NCBI GenBank assembly: GCA_003133225.1
Contig: PKWL01000041.1
Span: 151 to 64,150, forward strand
DNA: 64,000 bases
From: Janthinobacterium sp.
Lineage (GTDB): Bacteria; Pseudomonadota; Gammaproteobacteria; Burkholderiales; Burkholderiaceae_D
Reading direction: 5' to 3'
Part shown: positions 8,992-21,243 of the stretch, in pieces
Layout of the letters: each line of letters begins with the position of its first letter
Position numbering within the stretch: position 1 is the first letter of the stretch
Program-made: the position numbers and the translations under genes
Notes under the pieces: generated by a model
What the model saw: the letters and a program-made list of their open reading frames with translations, nothing else
Databases searched by the model: none
What the model was told of the DNA's origin: nothing

Positions 8992-10524
8992 CTAGCTAAG
9001 GCGCACCGGGATAAAGATTTTATCGCTGCCGCGCTGAATCAGCAAGGCGACCGACTTGGCCGACTTCGACACCACGTTACGCACCTCGCCCACGCTGTTG
9101 ACCGGCTTGCCGTTCACCGACAGTAGCACGTCGCCCGGCTGCACCCCGGCGTTGGCGGCGGCGCCGTGAGCCTCTTCGATCAGCAGGCCCGAGCTGATGC
9201 CCGAGGCGCGCTTTTCGTCGGCTTGCAAAGGGCGCAGGGCCAAGCCCAGGTTGACCTTGCTCGTCGGTGCAATTTCTTTGCCGGCATCGGCTAACTTATC
9301 GGCGGCATTGGCCAGCGTGGCCGTCAAGGTGATCGTCTTGCCATCGCGCCACACGTCCATCGTCACCCTATCCCCGGGTGCGGCGGCTCCTATCAGCGCT
9401 GGCAAATCGCCGGAGGCGACGATATTTTTCCCGTTGAGCTTGCGGATCACGTCGCCCGCCTTCAAATCTGCCTTGGCCGCAGGGCTGCCCGCTTCCACGT
9501 TCGACACCAGGGCGCCTTCCGGTGACGCCAGCTTGAAGGAATCGGCAAAGCTCTGGTTGACTTCCTGCACCGTCACGCCCAGTTTGGCATGAGTGACTTT
9601 GCCGGTGCGAATAATCTGCTCCTCGATGCGGTTGGCGACGTCGATCGGGATGGCAAACGAGAGGCCTTGGAAGCCTCCGGTCTGGCTGTAGATCTGGGCG
9701 TTGATGCCAATCACTTCGCCGCGCACGTTAAACAGTGGCCCCCCCGAGTTGCCCGGGTTGACCGCAACGTCGGTCTGGATGAACGGAACGTTGCTGTCGT
9801 CCGGCAGCGAACGTCCCTTCGCGCTTACCACGCCGGCCGTGACCGTATTGTCAAAGCCATACGGCGAGCCAATCGCCAGCACCCATTCGCCGACCTTCAA
9901 ATCGTTTGAGTGGCCAAGGCGCACCACGGGCAAATTGCGGGCATCGATTTTCAGAATGGCGATATCGGTCTTTGGGTCGGAGCCTAGAACTCTGGCGCGA
10001 AATTCACGCCGGTCGGTCAGCTTGACGATCACTTCCTTGGCATCGCGTACCACATGGGCATTTGTCATGATCACGCCATTGGAGCTGACGATGAAGCCCG
10101 AGCCTAGGCCGTGGCTTGGAATGTCACGTTCGCCTCGCCGCTGTTGCGGGCCCTGGAAGCGGCGGAAAAATTCGAAGAAGGGATCGTCGCTAAAGGGGGC
10201 AGCGTGCGGCGCGTTCTCTTGGCCCAGCTCCGGTATGCCGGCGTCAAACTTGGTGACACTGGTGACGCTGACGTTGACCACCGCCGGGCCGTTGCGCTCG
10301 ACGATTTGGCTAAAGTCGGGCAGCGCAATGGTGGCCGCCGGCGCTGCCGGCGCGGCCGGCGCGGCCGCCGTGGCGGCCTGCGCCATGGGGGCGACGGCGC
10401 AGGCCGCCACGGCGGCGTTGCTCTGATGAACGGCGACGGTGCCGGCTGCACCCAACACGCCAGCGGCGGCCAAAACGAGGATGACACGCCTTAACGTGGG
10501 TCTGGTCTTGCTTTGGTCTTGCAT
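8992..10524 (-). CDS. degP: Do/DegP-family periplasmic serine endoprotease
   Basis: HtrA-type protease/chaperone of 510 residues that degrades misfolded envelope proteins. A basic N-terminus and hydrophobic segment (about 13-30) form an export signal, followed by a long Ala-rich stretch (to about 65). The trypsin-like domain carries His157 (NAHVV), Asp187 (KTDIAI) and Ser260 (NPGNSGGP). Two PDZ domains follow, about residues 290-385 and 405-505. The start is well supported: AGGAG lies about nine bases before the ATG. It is the first gene of a minus-strand unit with a response regulator and sensor kinase, which suggests dedicated control of the protease. It could be called degQ or mucD equally well; the subfamily is not resolved. 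Confidence 0.92.
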   Translation of the reverse strand: MQDQSKTRPTLRRVILVLAAAGVLGAAGTVAVHQSNAAVAACAVAPMAQAATAAAPAAPAAPAATIALPDFSQIVERNGPAVVNVSVTSVTKFDAGIPELGQENAPHAAPFSDDPFFEFFRRFQGPQQRRGERDIPSHGLGSGFIVSSNGVIMTNAHVVRDAKEVIVKLTDRREFRARVLGSDPKTDIAILKIDARNLPVVRLGHSNDLKVGEWVLAIGSPYGFDNTVTAGVVSAKGRSLPDDSNVPFIQTDVAVNPGNSGGPLFNVRGEVIGINAQIYSQTGGFQGLSFAIPIDVANRIEEQIIRTGKVTHAKLGVTVQEVNQSFADSFKLASPEGALVSNVEAGSPAAKADLKAGDVIRKLNGKNIVASGDLPALIGAAAPGDRVTMDVWRDGKTITLTATLANAADKLADAGKEIAPTSKVNLGLALRPLQADEKRASGISSGLLIEEAHGAAANAGVQPGDVLLSVNGKPVNSVGEVRNVVSKSAKSVALLIQRGSDKIFIPVRLS

Positions 10525-11078
10525 GCGAGCTCTCCTAATAAAATGGGGGGTGGTAACGATTTCAATATTGGCGCATGAGACTTAGACGCTGCTTAAATAA
10601 ACACCAGTCAAACACCAGTCGGTTCACGAGAACGCTGTTCATAAAAGCTGAGTCAAAGTTACTGATGACTGCACTCGGTTGAACGCGATTGCTCGCCCGA
10701 CTCAACACTCGACGCGGCGCCGGAAAACGCGCCAACGCGGTTGGACGCACTGCTAAATATGGAGTGAAGCGTGATATTTCCCTGTTGTCAAGTCTTACCA
10801 ATACTTGCGGCACGGTCTGGCCTTGCAATTTCGCAAATCACTATGGCAATTTTCGACGGCGGCGTGAACACAGGAGCAACGACTGAGCGTCCTCTCCCGG
10901 GCCGCGACTCTTGGCTAGCACAGAGCTTCTTGAATTCTTGAATCGGCGCCTGGCGCCAGGGAGTTGGCCCGCTACCGCCTGCGAACTGTCGGACCGAGCG
11001 CCGCCAACGCCGCCAAGACTGCCTCCGTGAAGCGACGCCGCAGCGGCTGCGCCTGGTATTTTGGTGTATGCTGCCTGG
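10525..11078. other. 554-bp intergenic region between degP and the next gene
   Basis: Divergent spacer that must hold the degP promoter. It contains one degenerate copy of a dispersed repeat (10636-10722), a direct repeat of AAACACCAGTC-like sequence at about 10600-10622, and a 12-bp palindrome CCTGGCGCCAGG at 10949-10960. Frames in this stretch have no protein-like composition. Confidence 0.5.
10636..10722. repeat. Dispersed repeat, copy A (degenerate)
   Basis: Alignable by eye to the left half of copy B (26765-27032). Both run from TGTTC-TAAAA through a TCAAAG block to a near-identical core (GCGATTGCTCGCCC; 10685-10698 here, 26825-26838 in B) and a CGCCGGA-AACG block. It lacks the right part shared by copies B and C. 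No coding function is evident. Confidence 0.55.
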
Positions 11079-11429
11079 ATGAATAATGATACCGATATCC
11101 AGCTTAGCGGCCCGTTTAAGGCCACCGACGGCGCCGGGCGCGTGCACGAGGTCAGCGCCATCCGCATTTTTGACGAAGGCTACGGCATCATCGACGTCTA
11201 CGTGGATTTTGCCGTAACGATCGACGCCGCGCTGTACAAAGACAAGGCCGTGATCGGCCAGATCATGACGCGCTTGCGCAGCCTAGGCTATGTGGGCCCC
11301 GATTTGGGGCATGGCGACCCCGGCTTGCAGGATAAAAAACTGATCGTGCTGGAAGCGCCGGAAGAGTTTAATGCCTTCGCCTCCGGCAAAGGCTGGAAAA
11401 ATCTGGCGGAAGAATTCGACGACGAGTAA
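11079..11429 (+). CDS. Conserved-looking hypothetical protein, 116 aa
   Basis: Acidic protein beginning MNNDTDIQLSGPF, with a regular mix of hydrophobic and charged residues, balanced codon use and no signal peptide or membrane segment. The start at ATG 11079 is chosen over an in-frame TTG at 11061; neither has a strong Shine-Dalgarno. The sequence DVYVDFAVTIDAALYKDK followed by an acidic C-terminus (EEFDDE) looks like a small folded cytoplasmic domain. I do not recognise the family. It stands alone, about 240 bp before pyrG on the same strand. Confidence 0.7.
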   Translation: MNNDTDIQLSGPFKATDGAGRVHEVSAIRIFDEGYGIIDVYVDFAVTIDAALYKDKAVIGQIMTRLRSLGYVGPDLGHGDPGLQDKKLIVLEAPEEFNAFASGKGWKNLAEEFDDE

Positions 11430-11624
11430 GTGCCCTGCCTCAGCTGCAAAGGATAGTGTGTCGGGAAAAGCCGCCAGGCGCAGGGCCTGCGTGGGGTAGG
11501 GCACGCCCGCAGAGGGGATTCGGCCCCTACAAGCTCTGCCTTTAGAAGGAACGGGGGCGCAGCAGGAGGACTTCCTTTGCCATGGATTTTTCCAACAGGA
11601 CGGGGCAAGCGGGATGGGCTTTAG

Positions 11625-14221
<2,597 letters not shown>

Positions 14222-14239
14222 TGGCGCCGTCCGGACTGT

Positions 14240-14261
14240 CCCGGCATGGCTCCATGCCGGG
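14240..14261. other. Intercistronic hairpin between kdsA and eno
   Basis: CCCGGCAT and ATGCCGGG pair perfectly across a 6-base loop. There is no T-run after it, so it is not a classic intrinsic terminator. It may stabilise mRNA ends or modulate read-through into eno. Confidence 0.4.
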
Positions 14262-14282
14262 AACGCCGGAATCTACCCCTGA

Positions 14283-15617
<1,335 letters not shown>

Positions 15618-15627
15618 GTTCTTGCAG

Positions 15628-15654
15628 GCGGGACCGGTTCTGCCGGTCCGCCCT
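15628..15654. other. Hairpin between eno and ftsB
   Basis: GGCGGGACCGG and CCGGTCCGCC pair with a single bulge around a short loop. No T-run follows. This is probably an intercistronic mRNA structure rather than a terminator, because ftsB begins a few bases downstream. Confidence 0.35.
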
Positions 15655-15660
15655 CATCCC

Positions 15661-15978
15661 ATGCGCTTGATGACACTGGCACTGACAGCCTTGCTGCTGT
15701 TGATACAAATCCCGCTGTGGATAGGCAAGGGGGGCTGGCTGCGCACGGCCGAACTCGAAGCCCAAGTCGGGTTGGCGCAAAAGAAAAATACGGAGCTCGA
15801 AGCGCGCAATGCCAAACTCAACTCTGAAGTGCACGATTTGAAAGAAGGCACCGGCGCGGTCGAGGAAAGGGCCCGTTTTGAATTGGGCATGGTTAAGCAA
15901 AACGAGATTTTCGTGCAGATCGTCAGGCCCCCGGCGCCAGCAACCCTGGCCGCTGGCGCCACACCTGCGGGCCGCTAG
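15661..15978 (+). CDS. ftsB: Cell division protein FtsB
   Basis: Small bitopic divisome protein that joins FtsL and FtsQ. 105 residues from ATG 15661: a short cytoplasmic N-terminus, one transmembrane helix (about residues 3-21, [18 protein letters not shown]), a coiled coil (about 30-68, rich in E/K/L heptads) and the FtsB-type block [18 protein letters not shown]. The Ala/Pro-rich tail is longer than usual. Position directly after eno matches the eno-ftsB order of many Gram-negative bacteria. The longer frame from 15622 has no supporting start. Confidence 0.92.
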   Translation: MRLMTLALTALLLLIQIPLWIGKGGWLRTAELEAQVGLAQKKNTELEARNAKLNSEVHDLKEGTGAVEERARFELGMVKQNEIFVQIVRPPAPATLAAGATPAGR

Positions 15979-16334
15979 CTATTCCCCATCTGACAGGTGG
16001 GTTCAAGCTTGGATGGCCGCTGGGCGCCCGAGCCCGATGCGCGCCAGTGAGCCCCTGTATTGGCGTGCAATGCTTACGGTGGAAATGATGGAGACGGTGT
16101 CCGCCCTCGCGGCCTTACGCTTGGCCGATGAGCTAGATTTTGACGGAGACTTCATGCCGTGCGCCAGGGTGGCGCCTGAGCCAACCGGTTGCGAACGAAG
16201 TTGAGTCCGGCGGCAAAACAGGTGAACAAAACGAGTGACCGGTGAGGCAATCTGAGCTGCCCGAGGTCGAAGCTGCGCCACAGCGCCGTGGGCGCGCAGT
16301 CAGGGCTAAACGGGTGCGCCGGATGCGCGCGTGC
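15979..16334. other. Intergenic region after ftsB
   Basis: About 350 bp between convergent units. A minus-strand frame ending at 16003 could encode a 50-residue basic peptide from ATG 16155 (begins MKSPSKSSSSAKRK), but it has no Shine-Dalgarno and I do not recognise it. I see no terminator, tRNA or repeat. Confidence 0.35.
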
Positions 16335-16586
16335 TCAATCGCGGCATGCGAGCGAGCGCAATTCGGCGGAGAAATTGGGCATCGTCGATTCATAGTAATC
16401 GGCCATGTGATGCAGTTCCAGCAAATTTTTTGCTCTTGCGCGCTGTGAAATCACGACCGCTGCTTGGATCGCAGGACGCTGGCCCACCAGCGCATGAAGG
16501 AAGGCGCGCGCCGCCAAGCCGACGTTTTTGGCATACACGTGGGCAAGGCTGACAGGAGAATGAAAGTTTGTGGCTAACGAGGACAT
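16335..16586 (-). CDS. Small hypothetical protein, 83 aa
   Basis: Supported as a gene by a good Shine-Dalgarno (AGGAG nine bases before the ATG), a well-formed promoter-like region upstream and protein-like composition. The N-terminus (SPVSLAHVYAKNVGLAARAF) could form an amphipathic helix, and the C-terminus is LLELHHMADYYESTMPNFSA-type sequence. There is no signal peptide or membrane helix. A 17-bp inverted repeat with TGC/GCA half-sites lies between promoter and gene. I do not recognise the family. It is short and could be a regulated accessory protein of stress or storage metabolism, which is speculation from the operator only. Confidence 0.7.
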   Translation of the reverse strand: MSSLATNFHSPVSLAHVYAKNVGLAARAFLHALVGQRPAIQAAVVISQRARAKNLLELHHMADYYESTMPNFSAELRSLACRD

Positions 16587-16604
16587 GCTGTACTCCTATG
16601 TGGG

Positions 16605-16646
16605 ATGTTGCACTGCAACATAGGACAGTTCGCGCGCCAGCGCCAA
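16605..16646 (-). promoter_or_regulatory. Promoter with overlapping inverted-repeat operator
   Basis: On the minus strand TTGGCG (16646-16641) and CTATGT (16623-16618) are 17 bp apart. The -10 is overlapped by ATGTTGCACTGCAACAT (16605-16621), a perfect inverted repeat with one central base. The TGC-N3-GCA core resembles sites described for the polyhydroxyalkanoate regulator PhaR at phasin promoters. That assignment is inference, and no phaR is in the window. Confidence 0.4.
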
Positions 16647-16704
16647 TTTCAAATTTTCATGACGGAAATCGTTTTGCTGAATATCTGGGATGTCGTCGGG
16701 CCGT

Positions 16705-17646
16705 TTAGTGCTTGACTTCGCCAACGGGGATCAGCACCTCGGCCGGAGCCGCGCTGACAAACAGTTGGGCGCAATCGACTTTGTCGAAGCTATAGTGCTG
16801 GCCGCAAAAATCGCAGTCGACGCCGACATGGCCCAGTTCTTCTAGCGCACTGTCGACTTCCGCTTGGCCTAGGATCTTGAGCATGTTGCCCACTTTTTCA
16901 CGCGTGCAGGAGCAATGAAATTGCGGATGCGCCGGGTTAAACACGCGGATCGTCTCTTCCCAGAACAAGCGCTGCATCAGCGTGCCGATGTCGGTGCCGA
17001 GCATTTCGTGCCGCTGCAAGGTGGACGCAAGCATGACGGCGCGGTTCCAGGTCTCGAGCGCGTCGTCTTCCGACACCGGCACGGCCTCGGCCGTGCCCCC
17101 ATGATAGGGCAGTTTTTGCAATAGCAAGCCGCGCGAGGTGGAGTCGTTGGTCGCCAGCCACAGTTTTGTATCAAGTTGTTCCGAGCGCAACATGTAATTC
17201 TCGATCACGGTCGCCATATCGGCGCCGTCGAGCGGAACGATGCCTTGATACGGCTGCTGGCCAGGCAGTTTTTCAGTCGGGTCGAGCGTAATGATGAAGC
17301 GGCCCTTGCCGTGCAAATTGAGCAGCGCCGGCAGCTTGGCGTCATCGGCGATGACGGCCTCGGGAGCGAGCTTGGCCGTGGCGCGCAAACGCAGTTCGGA
17401 GTCGCATTCAACGACCATCAGGCGTACCGGACCATCGCCATGAATCTGCATGATGATCGCGCCGTTGAACTTCAGGTTGGCCGACAACAGCGCCGCTGCC
17501 GCTACCATTTCGCCCAGCACGGCTTGGACGGCGGGCGGATAGCTGTGGTGCGACAGCACCGTGCGCCAGGTCGCGGAAACGTCGATCAGCGCGCCGCGCA
17601 CGGTAGCGTTTTCAAAAATGAATTTTTGCAGCGTGTCTTGGGTCAT
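16705..17646 (-). CDS. hslO: Redox-regulated chaperone Hsp33
   Basis: Holdase activated by oxidative unfolding. 313 residues. The N-terminal core has motifs such as NATVRGALIDVS and LLSANLKFNGAIIMQIHGDGP. The C-terminal zinc switch has the four cysteines in the CxC plus CxxC pattern (HCSCTREK and VDCDFCGQHY). It lies six bases after the gamma-carbonic anhydrase gene on the same strand, so the two are probably co-transcribed. All features of an active redox switch are present. Confidence 0.96.
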   Translation of the reverse strand: MTQDTLQKFIFENATVRGALIDVSATWRTVLSHHSYPPAVQAVLGEMVAAAALLSANLKFNGAIIMQIHGDGPVRLMVVECDSELRLRATAKLAPEAVIADDAKLPALLNLHGKGRFIITLDPTEKLPGQQPYQGIVPLDGADMATVIENYMLRSEQLDTKLWLATNDSTSRGLLLQKLPYHGGTAEAVPVSEDDALETWNRAVMLASTLQRHEMLGTDIGTLMQRLFWEETIRVFNPAHPQFHCSCTREKVGNMLKILGQAEVDSALEELGHVGVDCDFCGQHYSFDKVDCAQLFVSAAPAEVLIPVGEVKH

Positions 17647-17652
17647 TGCACT

Positions 17653-18177
17653 CTATCCGATCTTCTTGAGTTGCGCCTTGAACAGTTGGCCGCGCTGTAC
17701 ATAAGCTGCGGCGTTGCCTTGCAAGCGCGCACTCTCTTCCTCAGTGAGGGCGCGTACCGCTTTCGCGGGCGCGCCGAGGATGAGGCTGCGGTCCGCAAAC
17801 TGTTTGCCTTCGGTGATCAAGGCGCCGGCGCCGACCAGGCAGCCTTTCCCGATACGGGCGCCGTTTAGCACCACGGCTCCAATCCCGATCAAGGAGCCAT
17901 CGCCGACACTGCAGCCGTGGAGCATGGCCTGATGGCCGATCGTCACGTTGTTCCCGATGTCTAGCGGGTAACCCGGGTCCGTATGGAGCACGGTCGATTC
18001 CTGTATGTTGCTGTTCTCGCCGATGGTAATTCGTTCGTTGTCGCCGCGGATGGTCACGCCAAACCAGACCGTGGCGTTGGCCTTGACGGTTACTTTGCCA
18101 ATGACATTGGCGCTATCGGCGATATAAGCGGAGGCATCAATGTCGGGCACGTCGGCACCCAGTTGGTAGATAGTCAT
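17653..18177 (-). CDS. Gamma-carbonic anhydrase family protein
   Basis: Left-handed beta-helix protein of 174 residues, built from hexapeptide repeats. Zinc-ligand histidines are visible in HTDPGYPL and in NVTIGHQAMLHGC. The start is ATG 18177 (MTIYQLG); a longer frame to 18246 lacks homology. Members are called YrdA/PaaY-like and may be CO2 hydratases, thioesterases or carnitine-linked transferases, so function is not certain. It precedes hslO by six bases on the same strand. Confidence 0.92.
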   Translation of the reverse strand: MTIYQLGADVPDIDASAYIADSANVIGKVTVKANATVWFGVTIRGDNERITIGENSNIQESTVLHTDPGYPLDIGNNVTIGHQAMLHGCSVGDGSLIGIGAVVLNGARIGKGCLVGAGALITEGKQFADRSLILGAPAKAVRALTEEESARLQGNAAAYVQRGQLFKAQLKKIG

Positions 18178-18534
18178 AATAAGCCTGCTTCGGATGCGTT
18201 GAAATGATGCCATTTTACCCTGTTGGCGGCGCCGCGCCGCCAACAACGCCGGCCGCTGGCGCTGGAGTGCGGAAGCCTAGCATGGCAGTGGGCGCAGCGC
18301 CGCGCTGACGGCGTCCGCCAAGACCGGCGCGGCAAAAAACCGCGCCAGCGGCAAGCCGGGGTGGGTCTCGACGGCAGATCCGGATCGCAATATCATTCGT
18401 GCTAGGTCAAAGCACCGGCGTTGCCGGCGCGACAAAAAAAAGGAATACGGCATGCAGACGGAAAAAAAGACCAAAGTCGCGGCGCTTTTGGCGCTCCCTC
18501 TTCTTTCGGGCGCGGTTGTTCGGAACAACATCGT

Positions 18535-19410
18535 ATGAACCCTTCGCGATCAGAATTCATTAGCGTGCGCGGCTTGCGCGCCCATCTCCGGCATTGGGGC
18601 CGGGCCGGCGCGCCAGAGCTATTCATGCTGCACGGCTGGATGGATGTGGCGGCCTCGTTTCAATTCGTCGTCGATGGCTTGCAAGGAGACTGGCACGTGA
18701 TCGCACCCGACTGGCGCGGTTTTGGGCTAAGCGAACGCACGCATGCCGACACCTATTGGTTTCCCGACTATGTGGGCGACCTCGATGCCATCATCGAGCA
18801 TTGCGCGCCCGGGCGCGCCGTCCATCTGCTCGGACACAGCATGGGCGGCAATGTGGCCGCCATTTACGCCGGGGTGCGCCCTGAGCGGGTCGCCAGGCTG
18901 ATCAATCTGGAAGGGTTTGGTTTGCGTGCGACGACGCCGGCACAGGCGCCGGGCCGCTACGCCAGGTGGCTCGACGACTTGCGTCAGCCGGCCGTGTTGC
19001 GCAGTTATCCAACGCTAAGGGCGGTCGCCGCGCGCCTGCAAAAAAACAATCCCCGTCTGTCCGACGAGCGGGCCGCGTTCCTGGCCCAGCATTGGGCCGC
19101 GCGCAACCAGGATGGGCAGTGGGATATTCTGGGCGACCCGGTGCACAAGAACACCAGTCCCTTGCAGTACCACGTGGCAGAAACCATGGCGATCTGGAGC
19201 GCGATCAAGGCCCCTGTGTTGTGGGTCGAAGGGGACGACACCAATATGTGGCAATGGATGGGCCCGAAGGTGGAGGCGCGCCTTGAACTCGACCGCCGGC
19301 TTGGGTTCCTGGCCGACGTGACCACTAAAATGATGCTCGACGCCGGCCACATGGTGCATCACGACCAGCCCGTGGCGCTGGCGCAGATGATCGAAGCCTT
19401 CCTCGCCTAG
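18535..19410 (+). CDS. Alpha/beta-fold hydrolase
   Basis: 291 residues from ATG 18535, though the frame is open from 18421. Alpha/beta-hydrolase core: MLHGWMDVAASF (oxyanion hole), PDWRGFGLSER, GHSMGGNVA with nucleophile Ser102, an acid residue in VEGDDTNMW and the base His in DAGHMVHHDQP. It resembles esterases and epoxide/haloalkane-type hydrolases. The substrate cannot be called. It is the first gene of a plus-strand run with a PHP-domain exonuclease and yciO downstream. The 5' region (18421-18534) is probably untranslated leader. Confidence 0.88.
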   Translation: MNPSRSEFISVRGLRAHLRHWGRAGAPELFMLHGWMDVAASFQFVVDGLQGDWHVIAPDWRGFGLSERTHADTYWFPDYVGDLDAIIEHCAPGRAVHLLGHSMGGNVAAIYAGVRPERVARLINLEGFGLRATTPAQAPGRYARWLDDLRQPAVLRSYPTLRAVAARLQKNNPRLSDERAAFLAQHWAARNQDGQWDILGDPVHKNTSPLQYHVAETMAIWSAIKAPVLWVEGDDTNMWQWMGPKVEARLELDRRLGFLADVTTKMMLDAGHMVHHDQPVALAQMIEAFLA

Positions 19411-19510
19411 CGCGAGATTGACAGAGCTCAAGAGAACGGCGCCGCCCATTTCGGGCCGGCGGCGTACAATCATTCCGTTTCCCTCGCTTCCGCCGCTAAG
19501 GTTGTTCAGA

Positions 19511-20344
19511 ATGCTCAATGTAGACCTTCATTGCCACTCGACTGTGTCGGACGGCATGCTCGCGCCGGCGGCACTGGCCGGGTACGCGCGCACGGCCGGT
19601 GTCGATGTCTGGGCCTTGACCGACCACGACGAGGTCGGCGGCATCGCCGCCGCGCGCGCGGCGGCCGCGGACAACGGCTTGCGCTTCGTGCCCGGTGTCG
19701 AGATTTCCATTACTTGGGCCGGCGCGACGGTTCACATCGTCGGCCTGCAGATCGACGCCACCAATCCGGATCTGCTGCGCGGCCTAGCCTCTACCCGTTC
19801 GGGGCGCGACGCGCGCGGGCGCGAAATCGCCGCGCAATTGGCCAAGGCCGGTGTTCCGCACGCCTATGAAGGCGCGCTGAAGTTTGTGGGCAACCCGGAT
19901 TTGATGTCGCGCACTCATTTCGCCCGCTACCTCGTCGATTGCGGCAAGTGCGCCAACCTGACGGAAGTGTTTCGCAATTATTTGAGCGAAGGTAAACCGG
20001 GCTATGTCGATCATCGCTGGGCCAGCTTGAAAAATGCCGTCGACTGGATCCGCGGCGCGGGCGGGATCGCCGTTATCGCCCACCCGGGGCGCTACCGTCT
20101 GAGCGCGACGGCGCAGGGCGCCTTGTTCGACGAGTTTAAGCAATTGGGCGGGGCCGCAATTGAAGTGGTCACGGGTAGCCATGCGCCCGATCAGTATCTG
20201 GTCTACGCCCGGCTGGCCAACAGTTACGGTTTTCTAGCGTCGCGCGGCACGGATTTCCATGCGCCGGGCGAATCGCGGGCTGACTTTCATTTATTGCCGC
20301 CGCTGCCGTCGAACGTGAAGCCCGTCTGGCACGACTGGTTCTAG
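19511..20344 (+). CDS. rnm: PHP-domain 5'-3' exoribonuclease/nucleotide phosphatase (RNase AM type)
   Basis: 277 residues. PHP metal-binding pattern: DLHCHSTVSDG (two His), TDHDEVGG, FVPGVEIS, HIVGLQID, AHPGRY and GTDFHAPGE. This set is typical of YciV/TrpH, described as a 3',5'-nucleotide phosphatase and as RNase AM that trims rRNA 5' ends. The start at ATG 19511 is preferred to the frame opening at 19418 because the homologous part begins with MLNVDLHCH. It is followed by yciO, as in E. coli near the trp operon. Confidence 0.92.
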   Translation: MLNVDLHCHSTVSDGMLAPAALAGYARTAGVDVWALTDHDEVGGIAAARAAAADNGLRFVPGVEISITWAGATVHIVGLQIDATNPDLLRGLASTRSGRDARGREIAAQLAKAGVPHAYEGALKFVGNPDLMSRTHFARYLVDCGKCANLTEVFRNYLSEGKPGYVDHRWASLKNAVDWIRGAGGIAVIAHPGRYRLSATAQGALFDEFKQLGGAAIEVVTGSHAPDQYLVYARLANSYGFLASRGTDFHAPGESRADFHLLPPLPSNVKPVWHDWF

Positions 20345-20503
20345 TCCCGTGTTTGGGGCGATCGCCAAGGGATCAAGGCGCGGCCTGCCGCAGCTGCGCG
20401 CGGGCCGGCGGCGCCAGTCGCCGCCACATTGCCACCAAGCATGGCGTACAATGATGATAATTTTAAACAAACGGCATGATGGTGCTGCCGCTTCTCCCGC
20501 TTC

Positions 20504-21127
20504 ATGAGTCAATTTTTCCAGGTTCATCCGGACAACCCGCAGCCGCGCTTGATCAAGCAGGCGGCGCAAATCATTCATGCGGGCGGCATCGTGGCGCTGC
20601 CCACCGATGCTTGCTACGCCCTCGTGTGCCATCTCGACGACAAGGGCGCCGTTGAGCGCCTGCGCCGCATCCGCGGCATCGATGAAAAACATCACTTGAC
20701 CTTGCTGTGCCGCGACCTGAGCGAGATCGGCGTGTATGCGCGCATCGACAATCGTCAGTTCCGGCTGCTAAAGGCGGCCACCCCGGGCGCCTTCACCTTC
20801 ATCCTGGAAGCGACCCGGGTCGTGCCGCGCCGCCTGAGCCACCCGTCGCGCAAAACGATCGGCTTGCGGGTGCCGGAAAATGCCATCGTGCGCGCGTTGC
20901 TCGATGAGCTGGGCCAGCCGTTGCTCGGCACCACCCTTATTTTGCCCGGCGACGAGAGGACCTTGACCGATGCCGACACTGTCCGCCAGCGCCTTGAAAA
21001 GCAAATTGAACTGATCATCGACGGCGGCGCTTGCAGCTTCGAGGCGAGCACGGTGATTGATTTGACGGGCGACGAGGCGCAGCTCGTGCGCCAGGGTCGC
21101 GGTGACCCGGCCGTGCTCGGCATGTAA
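20504..21127 (+). CDS. yciO: YciO-type Sua5/YrdC family protein
   Basis: 207 residues with the Sua5/YrdC/YciO fold that binds RNA and nucleotides. Motifs are ALPTDACYALVCHLDDKGA, IDEKHHLTLLCRDLSEI, PGAFTFILEATRVVPRR, RKTIGLRVPEN and STVIDLTGDEAQLVRQG. The close relatives TsaC/TsaC2 make threonylcarbamoyl-AMP for tRNA t6A. YciO itself has weak or no such activity in E. coli, so the function stays open. A TACAAT about 55 bases upstream is a plausible -10. Adjacent to the PHP exonuclease, as in other genomes. Confidence 0.9.
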   Translation: MSQFFQVHPDNPQPRLIKQAAQIIHAGGIVALPTDACYALVCHLDDKGAVERLRRIRGIDEKHHLTLLCRDLSEIGVYARIDNRQFRLLKAATPGAFTFILEATRVVPRRLSHPSRKTIGLRVPENAIVRALLDELGQPLLGTTLILPGDERTLTDADTVRQRLEKQIELIIDGGACSFEASTVIDLTGDEAQLVRQGRGDPAVLGM

Positions 21128-21243
21128 GGCGTTGCGGGACATGTTTGACGGCCACACCCGCTGCCGTACTCACCTTTTCTTAAACCTGCGTCATTTTCCG
21201 GCCGCCCCGGTCCTGGCGTCGCGCCCTCTGATAGAATCTTGCA

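Noticed and set aside
16133-16393. Overlapping minus-strand frames after ftsB
   Set aside because: No RBS, no recognisable family, and they overlap the better-supported 83-codon gene.
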